Assembly: GCA_000403215.2 (NCBI GenBank)
Contig: KE159534.1
Coordinates: forward strand, 113,477-174,616
Reading direction: 5' to 3'
Source of the DNA: Lachnospiraceae bacterium A4
GTDB lineage: Bacteria; Bacillota; Clostridia; Lachnospirales; Lachnospiraceae
DNA: 61,140 bases
Every line of letters starts with the position of its first letter. The stretch's first letter is position 1. Position numbers and translations under genes: made by a program. Shown here piece after piece: positions 9,465 to 17,985 of the stretch. The notes beneath the pieces were generated by a model that saw only the letters and a list, made by a program, of their open reading frames with translations, had not been told where the DNA came from and did no database searches.

Positions 9465-10457
9465 ATGGCAAACAAGAAAGAACTTGCGGACAAAAGAGAC
9501 GAATTGGAGAAAGAGCTTGAAGGTATAGACGAGGAAATCGAAACTCTTGATTTGCAAATAAAGCATTCTAAACTGAAGGATGAGAAAACACAACTTGAGG
9601 AAGAACGTTCAAAACACGAAGATATCCAGGCAGAAATCCGTTCTGAATTGACCGATGTCAAAACGGAGTTGGAGCAAGGCAGACTTTTTGACAGGGGCAG
9701 GTGCATTGAAAACATAATGCGACTTCTTGCTATCAAGGATAAAAAGCTCGGGAACATAGAAAGGCTGTCGGGAAACAGCCCAGGCTATTTATCTAGGATG
9801 AGGAGCGGAAAAAGCAATGCGGATCCAAGCATCGAGTTTCTGCTTATGGCCGCCAGAGAACTGGAAGTTTCCCTGGATATGCTGGTATCCTCCGAGATTT
9901 ACGAGATGTCACCGACTGAGCAGTACCTCTTCAAATTTATCAGAGGTCTGATTGAGGATACGGAGGCCGATGATGTCTTCTGGGAAAGGGAAAGGCTGAG
10001 TGAGCTGAAAAGAATGACAGTTGGCTACGATGGTTACGATGAAGTATATGTGGAACATCCGATTTATCATGCAAGAGCCGTTAGGAAAGCCAACTCACAA
10101 AGCTATGAGCCAGAATATTATTCCGAGTTTTTCAAGGACTGTGGCGTGGAACCGTGTGGCGACTGCTATCACGCCAAGTTGCCGTATAGCGAATCCTATT
10201 TGTACATCATGTTTTGCGGAAAGGGCGATGACAGCATAGCGTGGAAGAAGGACACGTTTTATGAACTGTATGTCGTGGAGGAGCAGGGAATGACGCAGCC
10301 GCTCTGTAATACGATGGAGATAGCTGAATCGCTCAGTGTTGTAATTGAAAGCCTTGTAAAAGAAATCGCTCTGTCGATATCCCATGTCCATATTAACGAG
10401 GGTGTTAAGAAAATAATTGACGGGTACATGGATGCGCGGAAATTGCCGTTTGACTAA
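9465..10457 (+). CDS. Coiled-coil plus HTH protein of unknown function
   Basis: A 330-residue protein. Residues 1-75 are a highly charged coiled coil (KRDELEKELEGIDEEIETLD). Residues about 80-145 form an XRE-type HTH (LLAIKDKKLGNIERLSGNSP, YLSRMRSGKSN, DPSIEFLLMAARELEVSLDMLV). The C-terminal 180 residues are unrecognised, with a CGDCYH motif and acidic helices. Start ATG 9465 follows GAAAGGAG with 8-nt spacing; an upstream in-frame start at 9444 lacks a ribosome site. It heads a rightward operon with two other unknown genes and is divergent from the RM operon. It may be a DNA-binding sensor; the function is not known. Confidence 0.85.
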   Translation: MANKKELADKRDELEKELEGIDEEIETLDLQIKHSKLKDEKTQLEEERSKHEDIQAEIRSELTDVKTELEQGRLFDRGRCIENIMRLLAIKDKKLGNIERLSGNSPGYLSRMRSGKSNADPSIEFLLMAARELEVSLDMLVSSEIYEMSPTEQYLFKFIRGLIEDTEADDVFWERERLSELKRMTVGYDGYDEVYVEHPIYHARAVRKANSQSYEPEYYSEFFKDCGVEPCGDCYHAKLPYSESYLYIMFCGKGDDSIAWKKDTFYELYVVEEQGMTQPLCNTMEIAESLSVVIESLVKEIALSISHVHINEGVKKIIDGYMDARKLPFD

Positions 10458-10470
10458 GGGGGGAGTGAAT

Positions 10471-11682
10471 GTGGGGAGAGAATCTGATTATAAATCTCAA
10501 ATCGAAAAGCAGAATGAGACCGAAGAGGAGCTTTCTGAAAAAGCCATAAAGAAGCTGCACAAAGAATCTTTAAAGTCATCGGAATTGGCGGCATATCTCT
10601 CTTGTCATTCAAGGAATGGAATTCATTTCGACAGCAAGAAAATCAAGGGAAGGATTGCTGAAATCTGCAAGATGTCGAATGGAACACTTACTGAGGATGT
10701 GTTCAGAAAAGACAAAGGAAACAGCAGGAGCATGTATTACTTCCCACCAGAAAGCCATGGACTGCTGCTGACAATTTTGGATACGGGATATTTTGATGAC
10801 AGAAAAAATGACAGAAAACTTAGCACGAGGGAAAACCTGTACAGGGATTTGACCGTGAATGTGGACTTGTATTTACAGGAAGATGATCTGGAGATGGTCA
10901 GGAGCAATCCTGCTTTTACCGCTGCAAAATGCGAGGGGATTTTGTCGGAGGCTATCAGCTTTAAAATACAGCATCTGATAGGGAATGCGATGAATTCAGA
11001 TGAGACCATCCGTATTCAGCAATTAAGGCGGATATATAATGCGCTGCGTGATGTTGAGGAAAGAAATTCGACAGAGCGAAACCATTTATTTTCATCGAAA
11101 ATGGTGTACAAATATGCGTTCGGAGAGACTGCTGGGATTAGTGAGGGCGTTAATATCTATAAGGAGCTTTTCGGGGCAGAAAATCTGTTTGATTATCTGA
11201 TATGCCTTTTGGCGGTCCGAATGAACGGGCTTGATTTTCAAGGGCTGAAAGATGGGGAGAAAATGAATTACCGAACCCTCTATCAGAAGGTCAAGAATGA
11301 AGAAGACCCCCTGTGGGTAGAGTTGGAACAGATAGATGCAGAGAAACTGATTGAGGAACTAAAATTTAAGGCTGTTGTGAGCGGCAGATATCAGCGCATT
11401 ATGCAGAAGGCTATGGGAATTTTTGATTTGGATGACCCTGATGAGCGGAGATTGTTCAATGATCTCGTTTATTTAACGCGGCTTCATCTTATCTCAGAGC
11501 AGATGGACGAACATGACATGGCAGTATCGATGAAATCATATGAAGCAGCAATGCAGAAAGATATGTATGACTGGCTCCGTGAATTTGCAACCGGTGATTT
11601 TGACACGCCGACCATGAGGGAACTTAGGCGGATAAGACAAGTGGCTGAGTATCACCGCAAAGACAAAAAACTGGAAAACTAA
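10471..11682 (+). CDS. Conserved-looking protein of unknown function, second gene of the coiled-coil operon
   Basis: A 403-residue, mostly helical, charged soluble protein; I do not recognise a domain. The start chosen is GTG 10471, 5 nt after AAGGGGGGAG; an ORF start at 10417 would overlap the upstream gene without a ribosome site. It lies 13 nt after the coiled-coil/HTH gene, so the two are co-transcribed and probably co-function. Features: N-terminal KKLHKESLKSSELAAYLSC helical region that could bind DNA, and a C-terminal basic tail (ELRRIRQVAEYHRKDKK). No signal peptide or membrane segment. Confidence 0.8.
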   Translation: MGRESDYKSQIEKQNETEEELSEKAIKKLHKESLKSSELAAYLSCHSRNGIHFDSKKIKGRIAEICKMSNGTLTEDVFRKDKGNSRSMYYFPPESHGLLLTILDTGYFDDRKNDRKLSTRENLYRDLTVNVDLYLQEDDLEMVRSNPAFTAAKCEGILSEAISFKIQHLIGNAMNSDETIRIQQLRRIYNALRDVEERNSTERNHLFSSKMVYKYAFGETAGISEGVNIYKELFGAENLFDYLICLLAVRMNGLDFQGLKDGEKMNYRTLYQKVKNEEDPLWVELEQIDAEKLIEELKFKAVVSGRYQRIMQKAMGIFDLDDPDERRLFNDLVYLTRLHLISEQMDEHDMAVSMKSYEAAMQKDMYDWLREFATGDFDTPTMRELRRIRQVAEYHRKDKKLEN

Positions 11683-11783
11683 CGATTTACATATTGGCTT
11701 TTTCATTATGAGATTTTTGTGAGAAAATAATACCATCGAAGGGAAAATATAAAGACTTCGATTTAAAAATTATAAGGAGTGTG

Positions 11784-12029
11784 ATGGTTATAGTGAGGAC
11801 TGGAAATACTGGTAGTTTTGATACGGGGAGGGGTTCATTGATGAAGGATATGCTAACTTATGCAACGCATGGCGAGAAGAAACCTTTGGGGCAAATGGTG
11901 ATAATTAACGGGAAGCGTTCCGTTGCTTACGTGGACAAAAACAATGAAATCAAGTCGTATACGACTGTCGATGAAATAAACGACTTATTCTGCAAAGAAA
12001 AGGTACGCGAATGCGAACTGGATTTTTAA
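11784..12029 (+). CDS. Small hypothetical protein, third gene of the coiled-coil operon
   Basis: About 81 residues if begun at ATG 11784, which follows AAGGAG at 11774-11779 with short spacing. An in-frame ATG at 11841 preceded by GGGGAGGGG is an equally good start and would give 62 residues. The core GQMVIINGKRSVAYVDKNNE followed by SYTTVDEINDLF suggests a small beta-rich fold. It closes the operon: a strong terminator follows at 12117. Function unknown. Confidence 0.65.
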   Translation: MVIVRTGNTGSFDTGRGSLMKDMLTYATHGEKKPLGQMVIINGKRSVAYVDKNNEIKSYTTVDEINDLFCKEKVRECELDF

Positions 12030-12116
12030 AGATGATTACCATGATTAGCAAAGGAGTCTAATCTGGTTTATTACAATTAAATTATTTTACTGATTTGTGC
12101 CGTTCGAAGGCGTGAC

Positions 12117-12161
12117 GAGCCAGACAGTATCCAAGGAAGGATATTGTCGGGCTCTTTTTTT
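12117..12161 (+). terminator. Strong rho-independent terminator ending the coiled-coil operon
   Basis: A 16-bp stem with two mismatches (GAGCCAGACAGTATCC against GGATATTGTCGGGCTC), loop AAGGAA, followed by T7. Confidence 0.85.
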
Positions 12162-12271
12162 GTCTAATTTTCAATGCGGTTGATTCAAAAACAGAAAATA
12201 AAAAAGAGAACAATAATTTGAACGGTTGAATGGGTGTTGAGATGGGGATGCATACATGGTGTGCTTTTCCA

Positions 12272-12468
12272 TCTGAGTATCCATCGACGGATATTCAGAG
12301 AAACATATCAAGTCAAGAATGTGGCCACAAACTTGGCGAGGACAATCGAAAAATTAAAAATTTATGGATTTCATAAACTTTTAACTTTTCGGAGACTCGT
12401 CTGTTTGCTGTGCTATTTTTAGACGGGGTGTCCTCGCCGGGTTTGTAGCCGGAAAAGGAGGACAACCC
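12272..12468 (+). promoter_or_regulatory. Structured leader with RBS-sequestering alternative pairing
   Basis: The 307-nt gap before the sigma-like gene holds no gene but is rich in pairing. A stem of TCTGAGTATCC (12272-12282) with 12289-12299 closes a 6-nt loop. A segment at 12323-12344 pairs with 12429-12450 over 22 positions, with one mismatch and two G-U pairs. The same 3' strand (TGTCCTC, 12429-12435) can instead pair with GAGGACA (12458-12464), which contains the AGGAGG ribosome site. The two pairings exclude each other, the layout of a translational attenuator or riboswitch. The ligand is unknown. Confidence 0.55.
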
Positions 12469-13137
12469 ATGAAAAGAAATGACAAAAATGTAATTGCAAC
12501 CGCCAATGTTTTATGCTACGAGCATCCGGTGTTTTGGAAGCTGGAGGAGGATAAAAACAACCCAGATGTTCTTGAGGGTGCCATCAGGTATTTTAAGGAA
12601 CACGGAATCCCTGTAGACAAGATAACCCTTCCCGGCCGTCCCGCACAATACTACGCCATTTGGAATGCTGATACAGAGGAAGAGGCGAGGGAAGCAAACC
12701 GCAATCTGGAAAGATATGAGAAAGCGTTTTTCCGCCGTGTGATGCCGATGATGCAGAGAGAAACATCTCTCAATGCCCTGCAGGAAAAGGGTTATGATCC
12801 TGACAGCATATCGGATGTCTGCGTTGACGCGAAGCGCAGGAACCATGTTGCAATGGGGGATGCTGGCAAGAAAGATTTCGTTTTTGGATATGAACCTCCG
12901 AGGAGCAGGGAGTACAGCGATCCGGCGGATATCCACGAAGAAGCGACCCTGCTTTCTGAACTTGCCAAGGCGCTGACTGAAGTAACGGATGAGCAGCGCC
13001 GCATCTGTAATGCGGTTAAGGAAGGCAAGACCGACCGTGACATGGCTGCCGAGATGGGCATGGCGAAATCTACATACCAAGACCGCAAGGCTAAAACACT
13101 CAAAGCGGTGGGCGATAAACTGAAAACATGGAAGTAA
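12469..13137 (+). CDS. Sigma-70-like factor with C-terminal region-4 HTH
   Basis: A 222-residue protein whose C-terminus (residues about 165-215: LTEVTDEQRRICNAVKEGKT, DRDMAAEMGMAKSTYQDRKAKTLKAV) is a sigma region 4-type HTH. The N-terminal 150 residues are not a standard sigma region 2, so it may be a phage transcription regulator rather than a true sigma factor. The ribosome site AAGGAGG lies in a hairpin able to hide it (see leader). It faces the replication operon head-on and the two share a bidirectional terminator. Confidence 0.8.
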   Translation: MKRNDKNVIATANVLCYEHPVFWKLEEDKNNPDVLEGAIRYFKEHGIPVDKITLPGRPAQYYAIWNADTEEEAREANRNLERYEKAFFRRVMPMMQRETSLNALQEKGYDPDSISDVCVDAKRRNHVAMGDAGKKDFVFGYEPPRSREYSDPADIHEEATLLSELAKALTEVTDEQRRICNAVKEGKTDRDMAAEMGMAKSTYQDRKAKTLKAVGDKLKTWK

Positions 13138-13144
13138 TATACGA

Positions 13145-13178
13145 ACCCGGCGGAAGCACGATCCGCTGGGTCTTTTCA
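13145..13178. terminator. Bidirectional terminator between sigma-like gene and DNA polymerase
   Basis: ACCCGGCGGA (13145-13154) pairs with TCCGCTGGGT (13162-13171) and is followed by TCTTTTC. It serves the convergent genes on each side. Confidence 0.7.
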
Positions 13179-15164
13179 ATTCTTTTTATAGAACATTGTC
13201 TCAAAGCCGTCAGCCCTTAAATCTAGGCCGGGAATCCATGGCGGCGTCCTTCCCATCTGCTCACAGACCGCACCCAAGTCTACGCCCATGCTGCTCTCGA
13301 TGATGAGCTCGTCATGCACATGGCCGCAGATGAAGCAGTGCGAAAGGGTGCGCATGGCATGGCAGAGGATGTCGCGGGAAACTGCCTGTACGATATTTTC
13401 CACGAACTTGGGACCATAGGATTCGATGCGCTCCCATTTCTTGTTCGTGCCGATGCTCTCATAGGTCACCACCTCCCCGCCAAAGCGGTTCTCGCCGATT
13501 TTGGGCTTCGCATAGAAGAGCCGCCTGCCGGACGGAAGTTCTATGAATAACAACCCACTCCTATAGATGAAGCGGATTCCGTGTGTCTCCGTGGAGATTC
13601 TCATCTTGACGGTTTCCTTGACAGCCCTGTCCACATCCCACCAGAATTGCACGATGTTCTGATTGGAGCTGCGCCATGCGTCTACGAGGGGCTGGAGTTC
13701 TTCTTCGGCAAGTCCCATCTCCAAGGCTCCCATAGATTTCAACGCACCAACCGATCCGCCATAGCCCAGAGCCAGCTCCGCGATTTTTCCCTTCTGCCGC
13801 AGATGGGCGTTCCGTCCATGCTTTTCCACAGGCACATGGAACATCTGGCTTGCCGAGGCGCAGTAAATATCGCCGCCTTCTTTAAATACACGCAGCCGCC
13901 ACATCTCCCCAGCAAGCCAGGCAATGACCCTCGCCTCGATAGCGGAAAAGTCGGATACGATAAACTTGAATCTCGGCCTTGGGATGAAAGCGGTGCGGAT
14001 GAGCTGGGAGAGCGTGTCCGGCACATCCTCGTAAAGCATATTCATGAGTTCGTAATCGCCGGACTTCACCACGGAGCGGGCTTCCTCCAGGTCGGAAAGG
14101 TGGTTCTGTGGGAGGTTCTGTAACTGGATGATGCGGCCTGCCCATCTTCCGCTGCGGTTGGCTCCATAAAACTGGAACATCCCTCTTGCCCTGCCGTCCG
14201 CACAGGCGGATGCCTGCATCGCCTGGTATTTCTTGACGGATGACTTTGCGAGCTGCTGCCGGAGGCGGAGGATGTCCGCCACGTCTTCTGGTACGATTTT
14301 CAGCAGTTCGGCGACAGCCTTTTTGTCAAGGGAATCCGTATTTATCCCCTTATTGGCGAGCCATTCTTTCATCTGCTGGATGGAGTTCGGGTTCTCCAAT
14401 CCTGTCTTGTCCTTCATAGCTGCCATGAGTGCCGTCTTGCTGAATGCATCAAACCGGATGGCATTTTCTACAACTTTCATATCAAGCAGGATGCCACGGT
14501 CATTGATCTCCTGGTCAAGCCTGTATTCCTCCCAGATAAAATCCGGGACGGGGAACCTTGACAGCCTGTGCTGGATGGACATCTCGACTTCCACGTCTCT
14601 TTGGTTATATTTTTTGAATGTTTCCCATTTTTCCGGGTCATGTTTCGGCAGGTTCCGTGTCCTTCCGCCGTTGGCTTTTGTGGTGGCGCAGGGCTTGCAG
14701 AAATACTTGATCAGTGCCTTGCCTTCTTTCAGTTTCTGTTCTTCCAGCCCAAGGACTGCTCCGACGCCCTCCAGGGAGAGCGGCAGCCCCATGTATGCGG
14801 ACCATACCATGCTGCACCGCCAGGAAGACGGATCGAGGTAATCCCCGACTGTATCTCCGTCAATGCTGTAGGAAGAGAAATGCTGCGGATGGTTCCGTCT
14901 GAGCCAGATGGAGAGGAACACCCTCTCGAAAGCGGCGTTGTACGCCCATTTGGTGACGGATTCATCTGAAAGTGCCGCGAGGATTTCTTCCGGGACTCTC
15001 TCGCCGTTTGCTATATCATATACGGTGACAGGTCCGCCGTTGACGGAGCAGGCGAAAAGTAGCATCTCTGCATCCGGGGACTCCGCATATTTATAAACGC
15101 CACACTTGCTGATGTCAATGCTGCTGAATGTTTCTAGGTCGATGCTCATATACTCTATTTTCAT
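13176..15164 (-). CDS. Phage DNA polymerase, family A
   Basis: A 662-residue replicative polymerase. Residues 8-12 (IDLETF) hold the DxE pair of the 3'-5' exonuclease. Polymerase motif A is SDFSAIEARVIAWLAGE with D405, motif B is RQKGKIAELALGYGG at 456-470, motif C is HVHDEL at 615-620. Start chosen at ATG 15164 because AGGAGG precedes it by 6 nt; 50 further upstream codons have no family similarity. It is the last gene of the leftward replication operon, and all catalytic residues are present. Confidence 0.95.
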   Translation of the reverse strand: MKIEYMSIDLETFSSIDISKCGVYKYAESPDAEMLLFACSVNGGPVTVYDIANGERVPEEILAALSDESVTKWAYNAAFERVFLSIWLRRNHPQHFSSYSIDGDTVGDYLDPSSWRCSMVWSAYMGLPLSLEGVGAVLGLEEQKLKEGKALIKYFCKPCATTKANGGRTRNLPKHDPEKWETFKKYNQRDVEVEMSIQHRLSRFPVPDFIWEEYRLDQEINDRGILLDMKVVENAIRFDAFSKTALMAAMKDKTGLENPNSIQQMKEWLANKGINTDSLDKKAVAELLKIVPEDVADILRLRQQLAKSSVKKYQAMQASACADGRARGMFQFYGANRSGRWAGRIIQLQNLPQNHLSDLEEARSVVKSGDYELMNMLYEDVPDTLSQLIRTAFIPRPRFKFIVSDFSAIEARVIAWLAGEMWRLRVFKEGGDIYCASASQMFHVPVEKHGRNAHLRQKGKIAELALGYGGSVGALKSMGALEMGLAEEELQPLVDAWRSSNQNIVQFWWDVDRAVKETVKMRISTETHGIRFIYRSGLLFIELPSGRRLFYAKPKIGENRFGGEVVTYESIGTNKKWERIESYGPKFVENIVQAVSRDILCHAMRTLSHCFICGHVHDELIIESSMGVDLGAVCEQMGRTPPWIPGLDLRADGFETMFYKKN

Positions 15165-15228
15165 TGGCTGCCTCCTATAGGACAAAAGCGGCAGGGGAGA
15201 TGCCCATGCCGCCTGGTGTTGGTTATTC

Positions 15229-15357
15229 CTATTTCTTTTTCTTCCTTTTCTGGATAAATGCTTTGAACGCTTCCAAAGCCATGGATATGACCATGCCGAT
15301 GAATCCACCGACAATGATATAGGAAGCCAGTTGGATCATAAAAGGATAGTTTTCCAT
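15229..15357 (-). CDS. 42-residue single-pass membrane protein in the replication operon
   Basis: A short ORF (MENYPFMIQLASYIIVGGFI...) of 42 codons. Residues 7-27 form one hydrophobic helix and the tail is strongly basic (FIQKRKKKK), predicting an N-out, C-in small membrane protein. A GAGGTGAAA ribosome site precedes the ATG. It fits exactly between the DUF2815 gene and DNA polymerase, in the same direction. Family not recognised; possibly a membrane anchor for replication or superinfection control. Confidence 0.6.
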   Translation of the reverse strand: MENYPFMIQLASYIIVGGFIGMVISMALEAFKAFIQKRKKKK

Positions 15358-15425
15358 ATGTTTTCACCTCGATTGTCTTGGACTGCCGGACGGCGGGAAG
15401 CCCGCCGCCCAGGTTGGTGTACGCC

Positions 15426-15986
15426 TTATGACAGGAAATCATCATCGTCTGCGGAAGCGAAGTCGTCTTCGGCGCGGCTCTTCCCGCCGAGGGGTTCCCC
15501 GTCACGGATTTTCTGGAGATTGTTCAGGCCGCAGGCAATCCCCTTGTTGCCATTGGTGTTGAACGCGTAAAAGTTTACAGACGCCCTGCCGTAAACGCCG
15601 GAGTAGACCTCGGAACGCTCAAGGATAGGCTGGCGGTCCGCATCCACGATGCCGGGAGCCGTAGAAGAATTGGCGTTGATGAAATAGGAATTTGCATACG
15701 CCGCATCGTCTGGCCTCTCCAGGTCGCCGTCGCGCAGGGGAGTCTTGATGGACTTGAGGGGCGGGACGGTCTTGCCGTTGCCTTTCAGCTTGGACTCGCC
15801 TTCCTCGTAAGCGGCCTGGATCGCGGCTTTGATCTTGTTTACGGTCGCCGCGTCATCCTTCGGGATGATGAGGGAGACGCTGAATTTTGCCGGCCCTCCG
15901 TTGATGGATTTCGGATCCCATACGTTTGCGTAAGACCACCTTGTGTTTGCTCCCGTAATTACCTTTGTTGGATTATTGATTGCCAT
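15426..15986 (-). CDS. DUF2815 phage ssDNA-binding protein
   Basis: A 186-residue protein matching the DUF2815 family of phage single-strand DNA-binding proteins. It begins AINNPTKVITGANTRWSYAN, has the KFSVSLIIPKDD strand pair and RASVNFYAFNTNGNKGIACG, and ends with a very acidic tail (EDDFASADDDDFLS) like that of other SSBs, used for partner docking. It lies in the replication operon just downstream of the DUF2800 nuclease, a standard arrangement. Confidence 0.9.
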   Translation of the reverse strand: MAINNPTKVITGANTRWSYANVWDPKSINGGPAKFSVSLIIPKDDAATVNKIKAAIQAAYEEGESKLKGNGKTVPPLKSIKTPLRDGDLERPDDAAYANSYFINANSSTAPGIVDADRQPILERSEVYSGVYGRASVNFYAFNTNGNKGIACGLNNLQKIRDGEPLGGKSRAEDDFASADDDDFLS

Positions 15987-15998
15987 AATGTTTTCCTC

Positions 15999-17120
15999 CT
16001 AATTTTCTTTGAAGTCATCGGTTGCCGTGTTGATTGCCGGGCGCTTGTCTTTCTCCGGCACGAGGGCCGGCTTGCCCGGAGGCTTCATGACCAGCCCGCC
16101 AAGCAGTTCGTCAAATTTCTTCTTCCCAAGCAGTGAGGTCATCGCCGTGATGCCGAGGAGCTTTTTCTCATAAGGCTCGTACCCCGCACCCTGGACTGCG
16201 GAAGCTACAGCTGTTTCATCCGTGAACCTGCGGTTCGACTTGCCTTCCACGACCTTGAAGCCATCATACTTCATGCCGGAGAGCGCCTGCTGCAGGGCAT
16301 AGTCCTTGATGTCGCTGCCCCAGGAGACGAGTTCGTCGATCCGGGACAGGATGGCGGCAATTTCGGACGGCTCCAGGGTGTCCGGCACCGCAAAGTCGTA
16401 TCTCGCCATCTCAAGGTTATGTTCCGCCCGTTTGCGGCACGTCGCCTTGACCCTGCAGAACTGGCAGTGTTCCCCTGCATGGAATTCGCCGCCGCCTTCA
16501 TATGCCAGCTTTGCGGCCGGGGCAAGCGTGTCTTCTGCCCAGGCGAGCAGCTCGTCCCTGCCCATGGAGGCAGTGCTGATGTTGTCCCTGCGGGGCTGGA
16601 AGATGGTCATCTTCACCGTTTCGATGTCATAGATGCCATCATAGGTGTCCAGCGCGCCGAGCGCATAGCACCGCATCTGTGGGTTGTCTTCGGCATTGAC
16701 CAGGATGCCGACCCCGTACTTGAAGTCGATGACATGCAGCTCCCTGTCGGAGACGATGACGCAGTCCCCGGTGCCGAAGCCGTCCGGCACCCACCTGGAA
16801 AAGTCCAGGCGCTCCTCGATAAGCACCTGCGGGTCGGGGCAGAGCTTCTTCGCCTGTTCCAACTGCTCTAAGACATAATTCCGGTACTCATCGGTGCAGT
16901 CATCCATCTCCGCGTCAAAGTTCTCCAGGTGTCCCTCCGGGTTTTGCAGTTTCCTTCCGAGGGCTTTCCCTACCTTGTATTCGCAGAGGGTATGTGCGTC
17001 CGTGCCTTGCTGCGCGTAAGGGCTGGCCCATTCCTCTACACTGGCGCAGGCTAGAGCCGACGGCGGGCAGTTGAGCCACCGGTGGCTGGCGGAGGCGGAG
17101 AGCAGAGCGTGTTTAGCCAT
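15999..17120 (-). CDS. DUF2800 phage protein, PD-(D/E)XK exonuclease-like
   Basis: A 373-residue DUF2800 member. The opening ASASHRWLNCPPSALA is diagnostic; GTDAHTLCEYKVGKAL follows. D-C-V-I then ELHVIDFKYGVG supplies the nuclease D and D-x-K pair. The Cys cluster HAGEHCQFCRVKATCRKRAE suggests an Fe-S or zinc site as in AddB/RecB-like nucleases. It probably processes DNA ends for phage recombination together with the DUF2815 SSB. It overlaps the upstream gene by 8 nt. Confidence 0.9.
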   Translation of the reverse strand: MAKHALLSASASHRWLNCPPSALACASVEEWASPYAQQGTDAHTLCEYKVGKALGRKLQNPEGHLENFDAEMDDCTDEYRNYVLEQLEQAKKLCPDPQVLIEERLDFSRWVPDGFGTGDCVIVSDRELHVIDFKYGVGILVNAEDNPQMRCYALGALDTYDGIYDIETVKMTIFQPRRDNISTASMGRDELLAWAEDTLAPAAKLAYEGGGEFHAGEHCQFCRVKATCRKRAEHNLEMARYDFAVPDTLEPSEIAAILSRIDELVSWGSDIKDYALQQALSGMKYDGFKVVEGKSNRRFTDETAVASAVQGAGYEPYEKKLLGITAMTSLLGKKKFDELLGGLVMKPPGKPALVPEKDKRPAINTATDDFKEN

Positions 17121-17472
17121 TGCCGATCCCCTCCAGTTCCGCGAGCACCTCCGCGTATTTCTCCGCGGGTATGCTGCTTAATTGCCCTGTCCCGGAATAC
17201 TTCCTCACCAGTTCCTTCACCGCAGGCTTGTACGCCCCGCCGTCAGCATTGGATTTGGCTACGAGGAGCTTCCTGACATCCTCTTTGGAAATGCTTTTTT
17301 CTGCGGTAGGTTCAGGGTTTTCTTTTTTCAGTGGTTCCGCAGGCTTCCCCTCCTGCGCGGGTCCATTTTCGGAAGAGTAAAAAGCCTTCAATGCTTCAGC
17401 GGCTTTTACCAGTCCGTTGCCGCACGCGATCATTTCGTCAATCGCGGCGGACAGCTCGTTCATTTTTCCCAT
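17113..17472 (-). CDS. Hypothetical replication-operon protein
   Basis: A 119-residue protein starting at ATG 17472, 8 nt after GGAGGT; a longer upstream frame is a shadow of the neighbouring gene. The N-terminal helix (MNELSAAIDEMIACGNGLVK) leads to a Pro/Glu-rich linker, then a helical C-domain (SISKEDVRKLLVAKSN ... AVKELVRKYSGTGQLSSIPA) that resembles the short helical domain found in many phage early proteins. Function unknown; it overlaps DUF2800 by 8 nt and so is translationally coupled to it. Confidence 0.75.
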   Translation of the reverse strand: MGKMNELSAAIDEMIACGNGLVKAAEALKAFYSSENGPAQEGKPAEPLKKENPEPTAEKSISKEDVRKLLVAKSNADGGAYKPAVKELVRKYSGTGQLSSIPAEKYAEVLAELEGIGNG

Positions 17473-17650
17473 CTGATGGCACCTCCGTTTTCCTGAGATT
17501 TTCGCTGATTTTCCGTGCAAGCCGTTTCGTGATGACGCTGATCGCCACCAGGACATCCGCCAGTTCTTCGTCCAGCTCCCTGTCCCGGATACGGCCCGCG
17601 TCTGCCGCATTTTTTACATCCATGTGCAACACCGCCTTCCTGATCGGCAT
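17438..17650 (-). CDS. Small helical hypothetical protein, first gene of the leftward early operon
   Basis: A 70-residue frame (core DRELDEELADVLVAISVITKRLARKI) with an AAAGG ribosome site. It overlaps the next gene by 35 nt in another frame. The RELADVLVAISVITKRLAR pattern is coding-like and recurs, as I recall, in small early proteins of related prophages. It is the promoter-proximal gene of the replication operon, directly beside the repeat-rich control region. Confidence 0.6.
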   Translation of the reverse strand: MPIRKAVLHMDVKNAADAGRIRDRELDEELADVLVAISVITKRLARKISENLRKTEVPSDGKNERAVRRD

Positions 17651-17664
17651 ATTTGCCTTTCAAT

Positions 17665-17698
17665 TTCCTATGGACACGTTTTCCGGTTTTGGACGGAA
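17665..17698 (+). repeat. 34-bp motif, copy 1 (forward)
   Basis: Begins TTCCTATGGACACG and ends TTTTGGACGGAA. It shares outer halves and exact length with copies at 17747, 17845 and 52334. It lies in the divergent early control region, just upstream of the leftward operon. Confidence 0.75.
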
Positions 17699-17746
17699 AT
17701 TTTTTGAGGGACTTTGCGGGGGCGCCGCCCCTGTCTGTCCTTCACC

Positions 17747-17780
17747 TTCCCATGGACACCTTCCCTGGATTTGGACGGAT
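17747..17780 (+). repeat. 34-bp motif, copy 2 (forward)
   Basis: Begins TTCCCATGGACACC and ends ATTTGGACGGAT. Same length and half-sites as copy 1. TGGAC recurs 19 bp apart within the motif, so the two halves may be direct-repeat contacts for one protein. Confidence 0.75.
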
Positions 17781-17844
17781 TATTTTGAAAAATTTTTTTG
17801 GGAAGGTGCCGCATTTATATGGAAGGAAAAGAAACCAAAAGTTT

Positions 17845-17878
17845 TTCCGTCCAAAACGTCCCGGCGTGTCCATGGGAA
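17845..17878 (-). repeat. 34-bp motif, copy 3 (inverted)
   Basis: On the minus strand it begins TTCCCATGGACACG and ends TTTTGGACGGAA. It is about 45 nt upstream of the first plus-strand early frame. The 335-nt stretch 17651-17985 holds these three copies and no separate gene. Confidence 0.75.
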
Positions 17879-17985
17879 GGTAGGAGGACAAAACAGTCCT
17901 TACTAATTAACGAAAGGCGTGATGCAGGATTGGGATAGCTTACAAGAACAGCGAAGGCTACAGCGACCCTGTCCCGTTCCGGGCC

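Noticed and set aside
12234-12422. 62-codon ORF in the leader of the sigma-like gene
   Set aside because: No ribosome site, and the region is better explained by RNA pairing.
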